Below are positions 7,780-17,061 of a stretch of DNA of 37,638 nucleotides, one piece after another (the first letter of the stretch is position 1; the number at the start of each line of letters is the position of its first letter). Origin of the DNA: Thermodesulfobacteriota bacterium (GTDB taxonomy: Bacteria > Desulfobacterota > DSM-4660 > Desulfatiglandales > Desulfatiglandaceae). Where the stretch lies: contig JANQDY010000146.1 of NCBI GenBank assembly GCA_028278625.1, positions 1 to 37,638 of the forward strand, read 5' to 3'. The translations under genes and the position numbers were made by a program. A model generated the notes under the pieces. That model was given only the letters and a program-made list of their open reading frames with translations, was not told where the DNA came from and made no database searches.

Positions 7780-9134
7780 TCTTCACCCTGTTCAAAAAAT
7801 CTCGGAAGTGAAATGCGCATTAGGGTTCCTTTACTTTTTTTAGTATCCACCTGGATCCGACCATCATATTCCTTGATGATACCATAACTGATGGATAAGC
7901 CCAAACCCGTGCCCTGTTCCGGAGATTTGGTTGTATAAAACGGATCGAAAATCTTATGGACAATGGCGGCATCAACGCCGTCGCCGGCATCCGCCACGTC
8001 AATGAACACATTATCCGCGTCCCCCTCCAGCGTGATCAGAATGCAGTTGTCGGGCAAAGACGCATTTTTGAATCGTTGAAAGGACTGCTTTTTTGTTCCT
8101 TCATTTTTCAGCTTCTCGTTCCGTTGTTTCTGCAAAATGGCATCCCGGGCATTGGAAAAGAGGTTTAAAAGGACCTGTTCCAGCTTGTACATATTGGCTT
8201 GAACCAAAAACGGCGCATCGGGGGGAGAAAATTCGAGGGAGATTCCCTGTCGCATATACTGCCGCCGGATCATGGAGATGGCGTTTTGGCAGACAGTTGC
8301 CACATTCACCGTGCTCACGGTATCGTTGTGCTGTTGTCTGGAAAAGAGCCGGATATGATCGATGATGCTTTCGATTCGATTCACATGGGTTTGAAGCGTA
8401 TCGAATTTTTCCTTGACATACGCCGGTTTGGCCGTGCCGCCCATGATTTTGTAAAAGACATTGTCAAGGGCCATGGAAATGCCGCTCAAGGGCTGATTGA
8501 TCTCATGGGCCATACCGGCGGCGAGCTCACCCAAGGCTTCCAGCTTGGAGCGCTGGATAAGAATTTCCTGCTGTTCTTTAAATTTCCGAACCTCTTCCTG
8601 AACCCGCTGGGCCAGTCTTATGTTGTTCTGTTTCAGTCTCTTTTGCAGACGTTCCAGTTGGTTGTACGCTTTTTGACGCTCGGCCACTTCAAAGAGCAAC
8701 GCCTGTTTTTGTTGCTCCAGCTGGGTGGTTAGCTCTTTGATACTGAGGTGGGTATTGATCCGGGCAATGACTTCCGGTGGTTTGAAGGGTTTGGTGATAT
8801 AATCCACACCTCCTACCCGGAATGCTTTCAAGATGTCTTCCGTTTCATCCAGGCCGCTGATAAAGATCACGGGAATGTGACGGGTCCGTGGATTCTCCTT
8901 GAGCGCTTTGCAGACCTCATAGCCGTTGGGTGAAGGCATGACGATATCCAGCAAAATCAGATCCGGAGGAAAATTGCGGGCTGAAGAAAGCGCCATTTGT
9001 CCATCTCTGGCAGGGCGAACATTAAACCGGTGCGCTTTCAATATTTCCACCAGCATCCGCAAGTTGTCTTTTGAATCATCGACAATGAGAATCGTGGCAT
9101 TTTTGGATTCTGGGCGTTCAACACCTTTTTTCAT
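7776..9134 (-). CDS. Receiver-histidine kinase fusion protein
   Basis: An N-terminal receiver (~8-125, LILLDIVMPSPNG and KPFKP) is joined by a long Gln/Arg-rich coiled coil (~130-200) to a kinase core: H box MAHEINQPLSG (~210-275), N box LLNLFSNARDAI and G2 box GTGLGLSISYG. An odd basic insert lies between N and G1 boxes. There is no membrane segment, so it is cytosolic and takes its input through phosphorylation of its receiver or through partners. I use ATG 9134 (452 aa); TTG at 9143 is possible, and neither has a clear ribosome site. It is the first gene of the operon with the NtrC-type regulator, whose start overlaps its stop. Such REC-kinases commonly serve as relay steps. Confidence 0.88.
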   Translation of the reverse strand: MKKGVERPESKNATILIVDDSKDNLRMLVEILKAHRFNVRPARDGQMALSSARNFPPDLILLDIVMPSPNGYEVCKALKENPRTRHIPVIFISGLDETEDILKAFRVGGVDYITKPFKPPEVIARINTHLSIKELTTQLEQQKQALLFEVAERQKAYNQLERLQKRLKQNNIRLAQRVQEEVRKFKEQQEILIQRSKLEALGELAAGMAHEINQPLSGISMALDNVFYKIMGGTAKPAYVKEKFDTLQTHVNRIESIIDHIRLFSRQQHNDTVSTVNVATVCQNAISMIRRQYMRQGISLEFSPPDAPFLVQANMYKLEQVLLNLFSNARDAILQKQRNEKLKNEGTKKQSFQRFKNASLPDNCILITLEGDADNVFIDVADAGDGVDAAIVHKIFDPFYTTKSPEQGTGLGLSISYGIIKEYDGRIQVDTKKSKGTLMRISLPRFFEQGED

Positions 9135-9256
9135 GCGGTACAATTATCATTTGTTTTCGTTTTGATCAAATTCTAATCGTACTGAAAGGCCTTTTCACGA
9201 AACTGTAAAAGTTTTGTAAAGTTGCGGCCTTTTCGGTATATATACGGGATATCCCC

Positions 9257-9284
9257 TTGCACTTCGGGAACACATGATTAAAAT
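9257..9284 (+). promoter_or_regulatory. Putative sigma-70 promoter for the EF-G operon
   Basis: TTGCAC (9257-9262) and TAAAAT (9279-9284) are separated by 16 bp, about 100 bp before the EF-G start. A small GATGG/CCATC hairpin (9304-9319) lies in the leader. The region 9135-9346 is a divergent promoter region between the signalling operon and EF-G. It also holds two direct copies of GGCCTTTTC near 9188 and 9226. Confidence 0.45.
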
Positions 9285-9385
9285 GGCCGGGAAAGATCAC
9301 ACCGATGGATGAAACCATCCCGAAAATATATATTTGAAAAGAGGGTGTGCGTGAGCAAATCCTCTTTTTTTATCGGAAAATCAGC

Positions 9386-11476
9386 ATGACAAATGAGATG
9401 AACAAGTTACGAAACATCGGCATCAGCGCCCACATCGATTCGGGTAAGACCACCCTCACCGAAAGGATACTGTTTTATACCAAGCGGATTTTCGCCATCC
9501 ACGAAGTAAAAGGAAAAGACGGCGTCGGCGCCACCATGGACTCCATGGAACTGGAAAAAGAGCGGGGCATCACCATTGCGTCGGCCGCCACCCACTGCGA
9601 ATGGAAAAGGCACAAGATCAACATCATCGACACCCCCGGGCATGTGGATTTCACCATCGAGGTGGAACGGGCCTTAAGGGTCATGGACGGCGCTATTCTC
9701 ATTCTTTGCGCCGTTGGAGGAGTTCAATCTCAGTCCATCACCGTTGATCGGCAGATGAAACGATACCAAGTGCCCCGAATCGCATTTATCAACAAATGTG
9801 ACCGATCCGGTGCAAACCCCTATAAGGTGACGGATCAGCTTCGCGAGAAACTGGATCAGAATGCCGTCCTGATGCAGATCCCCATGGGTTTGGAATCCGA
9901 CTTCAAAGGGGTGGTGGACCTGGTATCCATGAAAGCCCTCTATTTCGAGGGTCCAAACGGCGAAAACGTCAAAGAGGAGGAGATTCCCGAACCGCTCATG
10001 GAGGAAGCGTTGGCCAAAAGGGAGGAATTGCTGGACGCGGCCTCCATGTTTTCAGACGAACTGATGGAAGCCATATTCGAGGATGCGGTCACCGAGGAAT
10101 TGATCTGTGAAGCCGTGAGAAGGGGCACCCTTTCACGGCTTTTAACGCCTGTCTTTCTGGGCAGCGCCTACAAGAACATTGGGGTGCAATCGGTGCTGGA
10201 CGGCGTCACACAATATCTTCCGGAACCAGGGGAGATTGTCAACAGAGCCCTTGATATCGATCATGAGGAAAAAGAGGTGGTCCTTGAAACCGATCCTCAT
10301 AAACCGCTGGTCGCCATTGCCTTTAAACTGGAAGTGACCCCTTACGGTCAGTTGACCTATCTCAGGATCTATCAGGGCGCCATGAAAAAGGGGGATGACC
10401 TCCTGATTACCCGGACGGGCAATAAGGTCAAGGTGGGGCGGTTGGTCAGAATGCACGCGGACCAGATGGAGGATCTCACATCAGCCAGGGCCGGGGATAT
10501 CGTGGCGCTGTTCGGTATCAACTGCGCTTCGGGAGATACCTTTACCGACGGCACCATCAACTTCAGCATGAGTTCCATGTTTGTTCCTGAGCCCGTCATT
10601 TCCATCACCATCACGCCCGAAGACAACAAAAGCCAGAACAACATGAGCAAAGCCCTGGGCCGCTTTACCAGGGAAGACCCTACTTTCAGGTCCCATGTGG
10701 ATCCCGAATCGGGGGAGACCATCATCTCGGGAATGGGAGAGCTTCACCTGGATGTCTATGTGGAAAGAATGAAGCGTGAATTCCGGGCCAATGTGGTGAC
10801 CGGCATACCCCAGGTGGCCTACCGGGAAGCCATCACCTGTCTTGCACCCTTTGACCATACCCATAAAAAACAGACCGGCGGCTCCGGACAGTTCGGGCGG
10901 GTTGCCGGCTTCATGGAACCATCGGAGGAAGGTGACTATGAATTGGTCAACGAAATCAAAGGGGGGGTTATTCCAACGGAATACATCCCCGCGGTGGACA
11001 AAGGGTTTCAGTCCTGCCTCGCCAAGGGAAAGCTCATCGGATTTCCGGTCTTGGGAATGAAGATCACCATCAATGACGGCAAGAGCCATAGCGTGGATTC
11101 CTCTGAAATGGCTTTTTCCCAGGCCGCCATAGGCGCTTTCAGGCAGGCTTACATGAAGGCGAAACCGGTGGCTCTGGAACCCATCATGAAGGTATCGGTG
11201 GAGAGTCCGTCAGAGTTTCAGGGCAATGTCATGGGGAGCATCAACCAGCGGCGCGGGATTATTGTGAGCAACACGGAAGACGGTGCCGATTCCACCATTG
11301 AAGCGGAAGTACCCCTTTCTGAAATGTTCGGCTACGCTACAACGCTCCGGTCTCTGACCCAGGGAAAAGCCGAATTCACCATGGAATTTTCCAAATACGC
11401 AAGGCTTCCGGAATCCCTTTCCGAAGAACTGATATCAAATGTAAAGAAAACCGATAAAGGAGGTGGGAAATCGTGA
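9386..11476 (+). CDS. fusA: Elongation factor G, spirochaete/planctomycete/delta type (spdEFG1-like)
   Basis: The protein is a full-length translational GTPase: G1 AHIDSGKT, G3 DTPGH with the catalytic His, G4 NKCD and G5 GSA, then domain II ([12 protein letters not shown]), domains III-V ([34 protein letters not shown]). The segment [20 protein letters not shown] resembles mitochondrial EF-G1 and the bacterial spdEFG1 subfamily more than the usual proteobacterial FusA. In those lineages spdEFG1 translocates and a second EF-G recycles ribosomes (known for the family). I prefer ATG 9386 (696 aa), whose N-terminus leads straight into [11 protein letters not shown]; a GTG at 9347 would add 13 residues, and ATG 9398 is also possible. 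The stop overlaps the GTG of the next gene. There is no rpsL/rpsG/tuf neighbour, unlike classical str-operon fusA. Confidence 0.93.
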   Translation: MTNEMNKLRNIGISAHIDSGKTTLTERILFYTKRIFAIHEVKGKDGVGATMDSMELEKERGITIASAATHCEWKRHKINIIDTPGHVDFTIEVERALRVMDGAILILCAVGGVQSQSITVDRQMKRYQVPRIAFINKCDRSGANPYKVTDQLREKLDQNAVLMQIPMGLESDFKGVVDLVSMKALYFEGPNGENVKEEEIPEPLMEEALAKREELLDAASMFSDELMEAIFEDAVTEELICEAVRRGTLSRLLTPVFLGSAYKNIGVQSVLDGVTQYLPEPGEIVNRALDIDHEEKEVVLETDPHKPLVAIAFKLEVTPYGQLTYLRIYQGAMKKGDDLLITRTGNKVKVGRLVRMHADQMEDLTSARAGDIVALFGINCASGDTFTDGTINFSMSSMFVPEPVISITITPEDNKSQNNMSKALGRFTREDPTFRSHVDPESGETIISGMGELHLDVYVERMKREFRANVVTGIPQVAYREAITCLAPFDHTHKKQTGGSGQFGRVAGFMEPSEEGDYELVNEIKGGVIPTEYIPAVDKGFQSCLAKGKLIGFPVLGMKITINDGKSHSVDSSEMAFSQAAIGAFRQAYMKAKPVALEPIMKVSVESPSEFQGNVMGSINQRRGIIVSNTEDGADSTIEAEVPLSEMFGYATTLRSLTQGKAEFTMEFSKYARLPESLSEELISNVKKTDKGGGKS

Positions 11477-12168
11477 AAGACTTCATTTCCGTCAGCCCGC
11501 TCAAAATTCTTGACCAATCATCACGCCGGGGCCTGGGTCCGGGAAATCTGGGAGTTCTGATTTCACGGGCAGGTGTGGGCAAAACCGCTTGCCTGATTCA
11601 CGTGGCCCTGGACAGGATTTTTCGAGGGGAAAAACTGATCCACGTTTCCCTTGAGGAAGGGCCTGAAAAGGTCACCGCCTATTACAATGTCATCTATTTT
11701 GACCTGCTGAAAGCGCTGAATCTGTCTGATAGCGACGAGTATCGCATGCGCATTGACAGGAACCGTATGATCCTGGCCTACCTGAACCGGAGCTTTGATC
11801 TGGACCGGTTGGAAAACAATCTCAAAAACCTCGCCGAAAGGCTCGATTTCAGGCCCAACACAATCATTATGGACGGTCTTGATTTTGAAAAAGAAGGAAG
11901 GGTAATGCTTGAAGGTCTCAAGAAGACCGGCCGGGCATTCGGCGCGGAAATATGGCTCTCCGCCCTGTCTCACCGCCATATCACCGAAACCAATGAACGG
12001 GACATCCCCTATCCCTGTGCCGCCGTGGATGATCTTTTGAGCATTATCATTCAGCTGGTTCCCGAGCCGTCGGGCATCTTCCTGCGGCTGTTAAAGGACC
12101 ATGACAAATCAGGCGATCCCAATGTCAGTGTCAAGCTGGATCCCAATACGTTCCTGGCCCAGGATTGA
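11473..12168 (+). CDS. RecA/KaiC-like P-loop ATPase, coupled to EF-G
   Basis: These 231 residues carry a Walker A motif SRAGVGKTA (~30-38), an N-terminal [14 protein letters not shown] strand-turn typical of RecA/KaiC/DnaB-like ATPases, a Walker-B-like TIIMDGLDF (~135) and a probable sensor strand [10 protein letters not shown] (~160). The fold assignment is from motifs; exact function is unknown. Translation starts at GTG 11473 inside the EF-G stop (GTGA overlap), with a very strong GGAGGTGG site, so output is coupled to EF-G. This points to a role near translation or ribosome handling, but that is inference. No helicase or DNA-binding part is visible, and the protein is shorter than RadA, RecA or KaiC. 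Confidence 0.75.
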   Translation: MKDFISVSPLKILDQSSRRGLGPGNLGVLISRAGVGKTACLIHVALDRIFRGEKLIHVSLEEGPEKVTAYYNVIYFDLLKALNLSDSDEYRMRIDRNRMILAYLNRSFDLDRLENNLKNLAERLDFRPNTIIMDGLDFEKEGRVMLEGLKKTGRAFGAEIWLSALSHRHITETNERDIPYPCAAVDDLLSIIIQLVPEPSGIFLRLLKDHDKSGDPNVSVKLDPNTFLAQD

Positions 12169-12202
12169 ATTAGAGCATTGAATTACGGGATTGAATCAAG
12201 GG
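12164..12202 (+). repeat. Three 13-bp tandem repeats
   Basis: ATTGAAT recurs at 12164, 12177 and 12190, exactly 13 bp apart, in diverged 13-bp units. The first copy includes the stop codon region of the ATPase gene. It is probably a slippage product; no function is evident. Confidence 0.5.
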
Positions 12203-12230
12203 CCCAGGCCAAAAGGCATGGAAGAAGGAC

Positions 12231-12377
12231 ATGAAAGTCAATTGCATGGAATACCGAAAAAGCATGGCACTGCTCGGCTTGAAACAGCGGCTCAAGGAGG
12301 CGTCGGCAGACCCCAAGGAAAGCAGGGAGATCGAAAAAGAGATCGCGGCCCTGGAAAAAGAGCTGGATCTGGATTAG
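12231..12377 (+). CDS. 48-aa charged helical protein
   Basis: The ORF starts at ATG 12231 behind GAAGGAC and ends with TAG at 12375-12377. The 48 residues are strongly charged and predicted helical ([13 protein letters not shown], then [16 protein letters not shown] with heptad-like spacing). It is too short for common ORF cut-offs. The reasons to believe it are a ribosome site, coherent amphipathic composition, position in line with the EF-G/ATPase operon, and a tight 4-nt convergent overlap with dtd. Function unknown. A coiled-coil adaptor is possible. Confidence 0.55.
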   Translation: MKVNCMEYRKSMALLGLKQRLKEASADPKESREIEKEIAALEKELDLD

Positions 12378-12823
12378 AAAGCCTTTTTGCTGTCCAGCAT
12401 GAGCGTTACGGGTCCATCATTGATCAGGTGAACGTCCATCATTTTCTGAAACAGTCCGGTTTCAACGGTGATGCCTTTCTTTTTCATCATTTCCACGAAT
12501 CCTTCATACAAGGCCCGGGCCGTCTCGGGCGGGGCGGCCTTGGCAAATGAAGGTCTGCGTCCTTTTCGGCAATCCCCTAGAAGGGTGAACTGGGAGACCA
12601 CCAGGGCGGCGCCACCCGTATTTAAGAGCGAGAGATTCATAAACCCCTTCTCATCTGAAAAAATCCGCAAATTGGAAATCTTGTTGGCCAGATATTCGCA
12701 ATCCTTGGGGGTGTCATCCTGCCCCACACCCAAGAGAATCAATAATCCGGGGCCGATCTCTCCCACCACGCGCTTCTTGACTTCTACCCGTGACGCTTTT
12801 ACCCTCTGCACCACTGCTCTCAT
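12374..12823 (-). CDS. dtd: D-aminoacyl-tRNA deacylase
   Basis: The 149-residue protein starts canonically as MRAVVQRV and carries both active-site signatures of the family: SQFTLLGD near residue 80 and NDGPVTL with the Gly-cisPro near residue 138. It hydrolyses D-aminoacyl-tRNA (and glycyl-tRNA-Ala) so that D-amino acids stay out of translation. I use ATG 12823 instead of the in-frame ATG at 12850, because it matches family N-termini and AGGAG lies 12 nt upstream. It is convergent with the 48-aa gene and divergent from the radical SAM gene. Length and motifs are normal. Confidence 0.96.
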   Translation of the reverse strand: MRAVVQRVKASRVEVKKRVVGEIGPGLLILLGVGQDDTPKDCEYLANKISNLRIFSDEKGFMNLSLLNTGGAALVVSQFTLLGDCRKGRRPSFAKAAPPETARALYEGFVEMMKKKGITVETGLFQKMMDVHLINDGPVTLMLDSKKAF

Positions 12824-12892
12824 GACGTTTGCATTCTCCTTACTAGGCAACGATTCGTTGGCCCCTGGGTCAAAACGGGGTTCCGGCGCCCA

Positions 12893-14254
12893 ATGAAACC
12901 ATCATTGATTCTCATAAACCCCTGGATTTACGATTTTGCGGCCTATGATCTCTGGAGTAAACCGTTGGGGCTTCTCATGCTGGCGGGGGACCTCAGGCGT
13001 CGTGGATGGGACGTTCATGTCATTGACTGCATGGACGTAGACCATCCCCTGATGATTCAACAATCCTCACTCAAGGCCCCCAAAAGGCGACAGTACGGCA
13101 CCGGGAAATTCTGGCGGCAAATGGTTAATAAACCGGAAGCCTTAAAAGAGATCGACCGCCCCTACAGCCGTTACGGAATCCTGCCGGAGGTCTTTATAAA
13201 TGCCCTGAAACAGGTGAAAAACCCTTCGGCCATTCTGGTAACGTCACTCATGACCTACTGGTATCCCGGCGTTCTTGAGGCAATCGAACGCGCCCATGAG
13301 GTTCATCCCCACGTACCGGTCATTCTGGGCGGTACATACGCAAGGCTGTGTGAAGACCACGCAAAAAGGTTCTCCGGGGCCGACCGGGTGATTTCGGGTA
13401 AAGGGATTGCCCAATTACATGAAGCCTTCAAAGAATACGGTATTTCGATACCCTCTGAAACGACGGCTGCCCCCCTGCCCGCCTACCCGGCCTTTGATCT
13501 ATTAAACAAAATCCATTATGTCTGTCTGATGACCTCTACCGGCTGTCCCTACCGCTGTCAATATTGCGCGAGCCACTTCCTCTTTCCGGAGTTTGAAAAA
13601 AGGGATCCTCTGGAAATCCTGGAGGAAATCCTTTACTGGCACGGAAAATGGGGTGTTCGGGATTTTGCTTTTTACGACGATGCCCTTCTCCTGTCATCCA
13701 AAGACCATATTGGGGTGCTTCTTGAACGACTTTTGGGTTACAATCTGGACATCCGATTTCATACCCCCAATGCCATTCATGTTAAGGAAATCACCAAATC
13801 CATGGCCGATCTTCTTCATCAGAGCGGATTTAGAACCATCCGTTTGGGCCTTGAGACGTCCGATAACGGCAGGCCCTGGGATCTTGACGATAAACTGTCT
13901 CAAGGCGATTTTGCCCGGGCCATGCATCACCTGCATGGGGCCGGCTTCGGGCCCCTTGAAATCGGCGTTTACATCATGGCGGGACTGCCGGAGCAGTCCC
14001 CTTCCGCTGTTTTTGAAAGCATCCGTCATGCGGACCATTGTGGCGGTGTTCCCTACCTTTCCGAGTACTCACCCATTCCCCATACCCCGTTATGGAAAAG
14101 GGCCGTGGCCGTTTCAGCCTATGACCTTCACTCGGAACCGCTGTTTCACAATAATTCTCTCCTCCCGTGCTGGGACAGGGTCCAAAAAGCCCAGTTCCCC
14201 CCATTGAAACGGCTGGTCTCCCAGGTTCGTGAAAAGTACCGGACAAGAGGTTAA
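12893..14254 (+). CDS. B12-binding-domain radical SAM protein
   Basis: Residues ~1-180 form a Rossmann-like cobalamin-binding region of the kind found in BchE/HpnJ-type enzymes (SLILINPW..., [30 protein letters not shown]). Residues ~205-400 are a radical SAM barrel with the cluster motif CPYRCQYC, then FYDDALL and LGLETSD. Substrate cannot be named from sequence. Class B radical SAM enzymes are methylases, cyclases or ring-rearranging enzymes. Starting at ATG 12893, no clear Shine-Dalgarno is seen. The stop overlaps the next minus-strand gene by 4 nt. A lone gene here gives little pathway context. Confidence 0.85.
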   Translation: MKPSLILINPWIYDFAAYDLWSKPLGLLMLAGDLRRRGWDVHVIDCMDVDHPLMIQQSSLKAPKRRQYGTGKFWRQMVNKPEALKEIDRPYSRYGILPEVFINALKQVKNPSAILVTSLMTYWYPGVLEAIERAHEVHPHVPVILGGTYARLCEDHAKRFSGADRVISGKGIAQLHEAFKEYGISIPSETTAAPLPAYPAFDLLNKIHYVCLMTSTGCPYRCQYCASHFLFPEFEKRDPLEILEEILYWHGKWGVRDFAFYDDALLLSSKDHIGVLLERLLGYNLDIRFHTPNAIHVKEITKSMADLLHQSGFRTIRLGLETSDNGRPWDLDDKLSQGDFARAMHHLHGAGFGPLEIGVYIMAGLPEQSPSAVFESIRHADHCGGVPYLSEYSPIPHTPLWKRAVAVSAYDLHSEPLFHNNSLLPCWDRVQKAQFPPLKRLVSQVREKYRTRG

Positions 14255-14607
14255 AGCAGTCCCTTTTCCCTCAAGACCGTCATGGAGCGATGGCCGATAC
14301 TGGTCACCTGGCTCAGGGCCTGGGTGAGATGCACCACCGCTTCAGGCCCCACACCGGATTCGATCATCACAACCGCCTTGCTGATGGGTTTTTCGATCTC
14401 ATCCCAGAGGGGATCTCCCGAAAGATTTCCGGCCAGTTGGATTTCCTGCCGCATCATTTCAATATTCATTCGTATGACTTTCCGGGCCCCTTCTGTTTCG
14501 GGAAAGGACATTCCGGCAAGTAATTCCAGGGATTGAGACACGCCGATCAGGGCGGTCTTTACCTTTTCACTCTGGGAAAAGGCCATAATTGCCTCACGGG
14601 TTTCCAT
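14251..14607 (-). CDS. Small helical conserved protein of unknown function
   Basis: I choose ATG 14607 (118 aa), 16 codons inside the longer frame, because a GGAGGAG ribosome site sits 10 nt upstream. The product is soluble and all-helical, with Met-rich helices (VIRMNIEMMRQEIQLA) and a conserved-looking C-terminal part ending VLREKGLL. No catalytic motif, Cys cluster or membrane segment is visible. It is convergent with the radical SAM gene (4-nt overlap) and divergent from pyrR. I do not recognise the family. Confidence 0.7.
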   Translation of the reverse strand: METREAIMAFSQSEKVKTALIGVSQSLELLAGMSFPETEGARKVIRMNIEMMRQEIQLAGNLSGDPLWDEIEKPISKAVVMIESGVGPEAVVHLTQALSQVTSIGHRSMTVLREKGLL

Positions 14608-14668
14608 ATGGGTATTTCTCCTCCACACCTGCAATTGTCTTAAGGCAGGTATCACATATTCCCTTTCA

Positions 14669-14702
14669 CTGTTTGGAAAGAATCGTTTTTTCCACCAAAC
14701 AG
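14669..14702. other. 8-bp inverted repeat in the divergent pyrR intergenic region
   Basis: CTGTTTGG (14669-14676) and CCAAACAG (14695-14702) are perfect complements around an 18-nt loop that can itself pair partly. It lies 60 bp upstream of the small helical gene and 115 bp upstream of pyrR. It could be an operator. It has no U-run and is not a clear terminator. Confidence 0.35.
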
Positions 14703-14815
14703 CCTGAAATTTGCCCTACCTTTCAACTTATGCTGCGAAAAGTCAATAATTTTGTTGACATGGCTAAAATGCTGTGAGAGTAATTATAATTTTTTTTTAG
14801 AGATGGGGTTCTGTT

Positions 14816-15364
14816 ATGAAGACAGGAATAATTCTCACCAAGGAAGAGATTGCGCGGCATATTCAGCAAATTGCCAAACAGGTTGTGGAGCGGCACGGTA
14901 CGGACACTGAGATCTGCCTTATCGGCATTCGCACCGGCGGTGCCTTCTTGGCATCGCGGCTTCAAAGGGCGCTGATCAAATCAGGGGCCACAACGCCCCA
15001 CTTGGGGATCCTGGACATCACCCTCTACCGGGATGACTGGACCAAAATCCGTTCCACCCCTATCGTCGGAAAAACAGACCTTCCTTTTTCTGTGAATGAA
15101 AAACTGGTGATCCTGGTGGATGATGTGCTCTACACGGGTAGAACCGTCCGCGCCGCCATGGACGCTCTGATGGATTACGGCAGACCCCAGAAAATTGAAC
15201 TGGCGGTTTTGGCAGACCGGGGGCCGGAATTCCGTGAGCTTCCCATCGCACCGGATTATAAAGGGGGCACCTGGACCACCTCTTTGGAACAAACCATCAA
15301 TGTCTACCTGGAAGAGGAAGGCTTTGAGGACCATGTGGCCATTGAAGAAAAAAAGGCGGCATGA
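14816..15364 (+). CDS. pyrR: Bifunctional PyrR: pyr regulator / uracil phosphoribosyltransferase
   Basis: The 182 residues fit a type I phosphoribosyltransferase of PyrR type: IGIRTGGAFLA, LDITLYRDD, and the PRPP loop VILVDDVLYTGRTVRAA. PyrR makes UMP from uracil and PRPP, and in Firmicutes also controls pyr mRNA by attenuation. No pyr biosynthesis gene follows, so the enzymatic role is likelier here, although trans regulation cannot be excluded. A TTGACA at 14755-14760 may be the -35, but the nearest -10-like sequences (TAATTA, TATAAT) are 20 and 24 bp away, so the promoter is uncertain. A 33-bp gap separates it from the next gene. Confidence 0.93.
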   Translation: MKTGIILTKEEIARHIQQIAKQVVERHGTDTEICLIGIRTGGAFLASRLQRALIKSGATTPHLGILDITLYRDDWTKIRSTPIVGKTDLPFSVNEKLVILVDDVLYTGRTVRAAMDALMDYGRPQKIELAVLADRGPEFRELPIAPDYKGGTWTTSLEQTINVYLEEEGFEDHVAIEEKKAA

Positions 15365-15397
15365 GGACTCCCCTTAAATCTATTCGATGCTTTCAAG

Positions 15398-16594
15398 ATG
15401 AAACAAAAGAAGAGAGTACGGAAGAAGAAAACCGTCCCAAGGCCTCTTAGCAAAGATCGGGAAGCGCTGGTAACCGCTCTCTTGAACCAGGTTGACAGCG
15501 CACCGCCCCAAGAGATCGTCAACAGGATCCAGGACCCTCTTTTGGCAACGGCCTTCGTGGACAGACTGCCGCTGCCTGATGAAACGGCCCTGCCCTTTCT
15601 GAAAAGTATCAGTGATGTCTTTAAAGAAAAGGATGTCAAAAAGGCCGTCAAACGGGCCCTTTTCCGTCTTAAAGGCAAAGGGGTACGGGCGGACGGATTT
15701 GCCGACAACCACGCCTCCGAAAGCGTCTACAAACCCATCAAAAAGGACGAACCCCGGTGCTACGTGGGTCCCATTGATGCCCTGGGCAACAGGGCCGTGA
15801 TCATCCATTTCTTTGAGAGCGGAAAAGGGATTGATGTGGCAATGGGCATGGCATCCGATAAGAACGGCATTCAGCAGTTTGTTTTTGATCAAATGAGCCG
15901 AAAGCGCGCCCGTGAACTGAAGGCTGACCTTCAAGGGATGGCGGGACCTCTGGTGGAAGTCCCCCTTTCCCACGGGGCCATGGTCCTTGAGGACGCCTTT
16001 GAAATTGAAAACAACCTCGGCGCTGAAGCCCGGGCCGATTACCTGAGAGCGCGTCCCCTGTTGCTTGGTAAGGCCTCCTTGGAAGATTATTCCGTCAACT
16101 TTGGAGATACCGGAGTTTCCCATGGGGAGATCACATCCACGGACCTTCGAAGACTTTTTGAAAACGATCTGATGGCGTCCTGGCTGGTACCGCCCGTATC
16201 ACTGAGACCCTTCATGATGGAAATGCAAAAGGTGCATGAAAGCCCCATCATTCTGTCTCAAACACAAAAACTGAACCGGATTGAAGAAATAAAGGAAAAA
16301 TGCGTTAACACGCTTTTCCATGGGGAGGAAAGAGAGCGTTTCAGAAAGAGGCTCCTTGAGATGGCCTTTTTCTTTCTAAGGTCGGGAAACAGGGAGTATT
16401 CGCGTCTCTGCCTGGAAGCGGCGGCCAGCATTCGAGAGAAAACGTCCCAATTCTCCCGGCAGCCGGTCCTCGACTTTTTCGTGGAAAGAAGCATGCAACA
16501 TTATTTGGCGTTGGGAAGTGAGGCGTCCGCGAAAGGACCCCCGGCCGAGGATTCCGAAACGGCCGGGACCCCTTCACCCATCATTTTGTCCTGA
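15398..16594 (+). CDS. Conserved hypothetical protein, helical, between pyrR and yjbQ
   Basis: A 398-residue soluble protein begins with a very basic tail (KQKKRVRKKK), continues with helical repeats around residues 15-95 (LLNQVD, IVNRIQD, VKKAVKRALFRLK), then a mixed alpha/beta centre (CYVGPIDALGNRAVIIHFF) and a helical C-terminus. No catalytic motif is clear. Its basic N-terminus suggests nucleic-acid or ribosome contact, which is speculation. Position between pyrR and yjbQ on the same strand suggests a loose three-gene operon. I do not recognise a named family. Confidence 0.75.
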   Translation: MKQKKRVRKKKTVPRPLSKDREALVTALLNQVDSAPPQEIVNRIQDPLLATAFVDRLPLPDETALPFLKSISDVFKEKDVKKAVKRALFRLKGKGVRADGFADNHASESVYKPIKKDEPRCYVGPIDALGNRAVIIHFFESGKGIDVAMGMASDKNGIQQFVFDQMSRKRARELKADLQGMAGPLVEVPLSHGAMVLEDAFEIENNLGAEARADYLRARPLLLGKASLEDYSVNFGDTGVSHGEITSTDLRRLFENDLMASWLVPPVSLRPFMMEMQKVHESPIILSQTQKLNRIEEIKEKCVNTLFHGEERERFRKRLLEMAFFFLRSGNREYSRLCLEAAASIREKTSQFSRQPVLDFFVERSMQHYLALGSEASAKGPPAEDSETAGTPSPIILS

Positions 16595-16662
16595 AGTAAA
16601 CCCATGGGGATCCCAAGGGATTCCGGCACTCTTTAAAAGAATATAAAGCGGGAGATTTTCTC

Positions 16663-17061
16663 ATGCCCATCACGGTTTCAATCAAAACCCGCTCCCGTGC
16701 CGAAATGGTGGATATCACCCACCTGGTGCGGCAGGAAGTGGAAAAAGCGGGTATTAAAGACGGCCTTTGTGTGGTTTATGTCCCCCATACCACCTCGGGT
16801 ATCACCATTAATGAAGGGGCTGATCCTTCGGTTTGCACCGACATCCTTCAAAAACTGAAAAACCTGGTACCGCAAAATGACGGCTACCGGCACATGGAAG
16901 GGAATTCAGACAGCCACATCAAAGCATCCCTTATGGGCAGTTCGGTGACGGTGTTGATAGAAGGGGGCCGCCTGGTTCTGGGCACCTGGCAAAAGATTTT
17001 TTACTGCGAGTTTGATGGTCCCAGGTCCCGCAAGTTTGTTTTAAAAATGCTGACCGGTTAG
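16663..17061 (+). CDS. yjbQ: YjbQ (UPF0047) family, secondary thiamine-phosphate synthase-like
   Basis: The 132-residue protein has the complete YjbQ signature: HTTSGITINEGADP near residue 43, HMEGNSDSHIKASLMGS near residue 78, and GTWQKIFYCEFDGPR near residue 107. These invariant His/Asp/Glu residues form a metal-like pocket. E. coli YjbQ shows weak thiamine-phosphate synthase activity, and the physiological role is unsettled. It starts at ATG 16663 after GGGAGA. It ends convergently with phoU (4-nt overlap), marking the border of the phosphate island. No thiamine gene is nearby. Confidence 0.93.
   Translation: MPITVSIKTRSRAEMVDITHLVRQEVEKAGIKDGLCVVYVPHTTSGITINEGADPSVCTDILQKLKNLVPQNDGYRHMEGNSDSHIKASLMGSSVTVLIEGGRLVLGTWQKIFYCEFDGPRSRKFVLKMLTG

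Noticed and set aside
10481..11089. Long antisense frame inside EF-G
   Set aside because: Overlaps conserved EF-G domains III-V fully and has no recognisable protein features.
14755..14790. TTGACA...TATAAT promoter for pyrR
   Set aside because: Spacing is 20-24 bp depending on the -10 chosen, too long for sigma-70; left only as a remark.
15380..16123. 247-codon minus-strand frame opposite the conserved protein after pyrR
   Set aside because: Antisense shadow without ribosome site or motifs. The plus-strand frame is longer and in line with neighbours.
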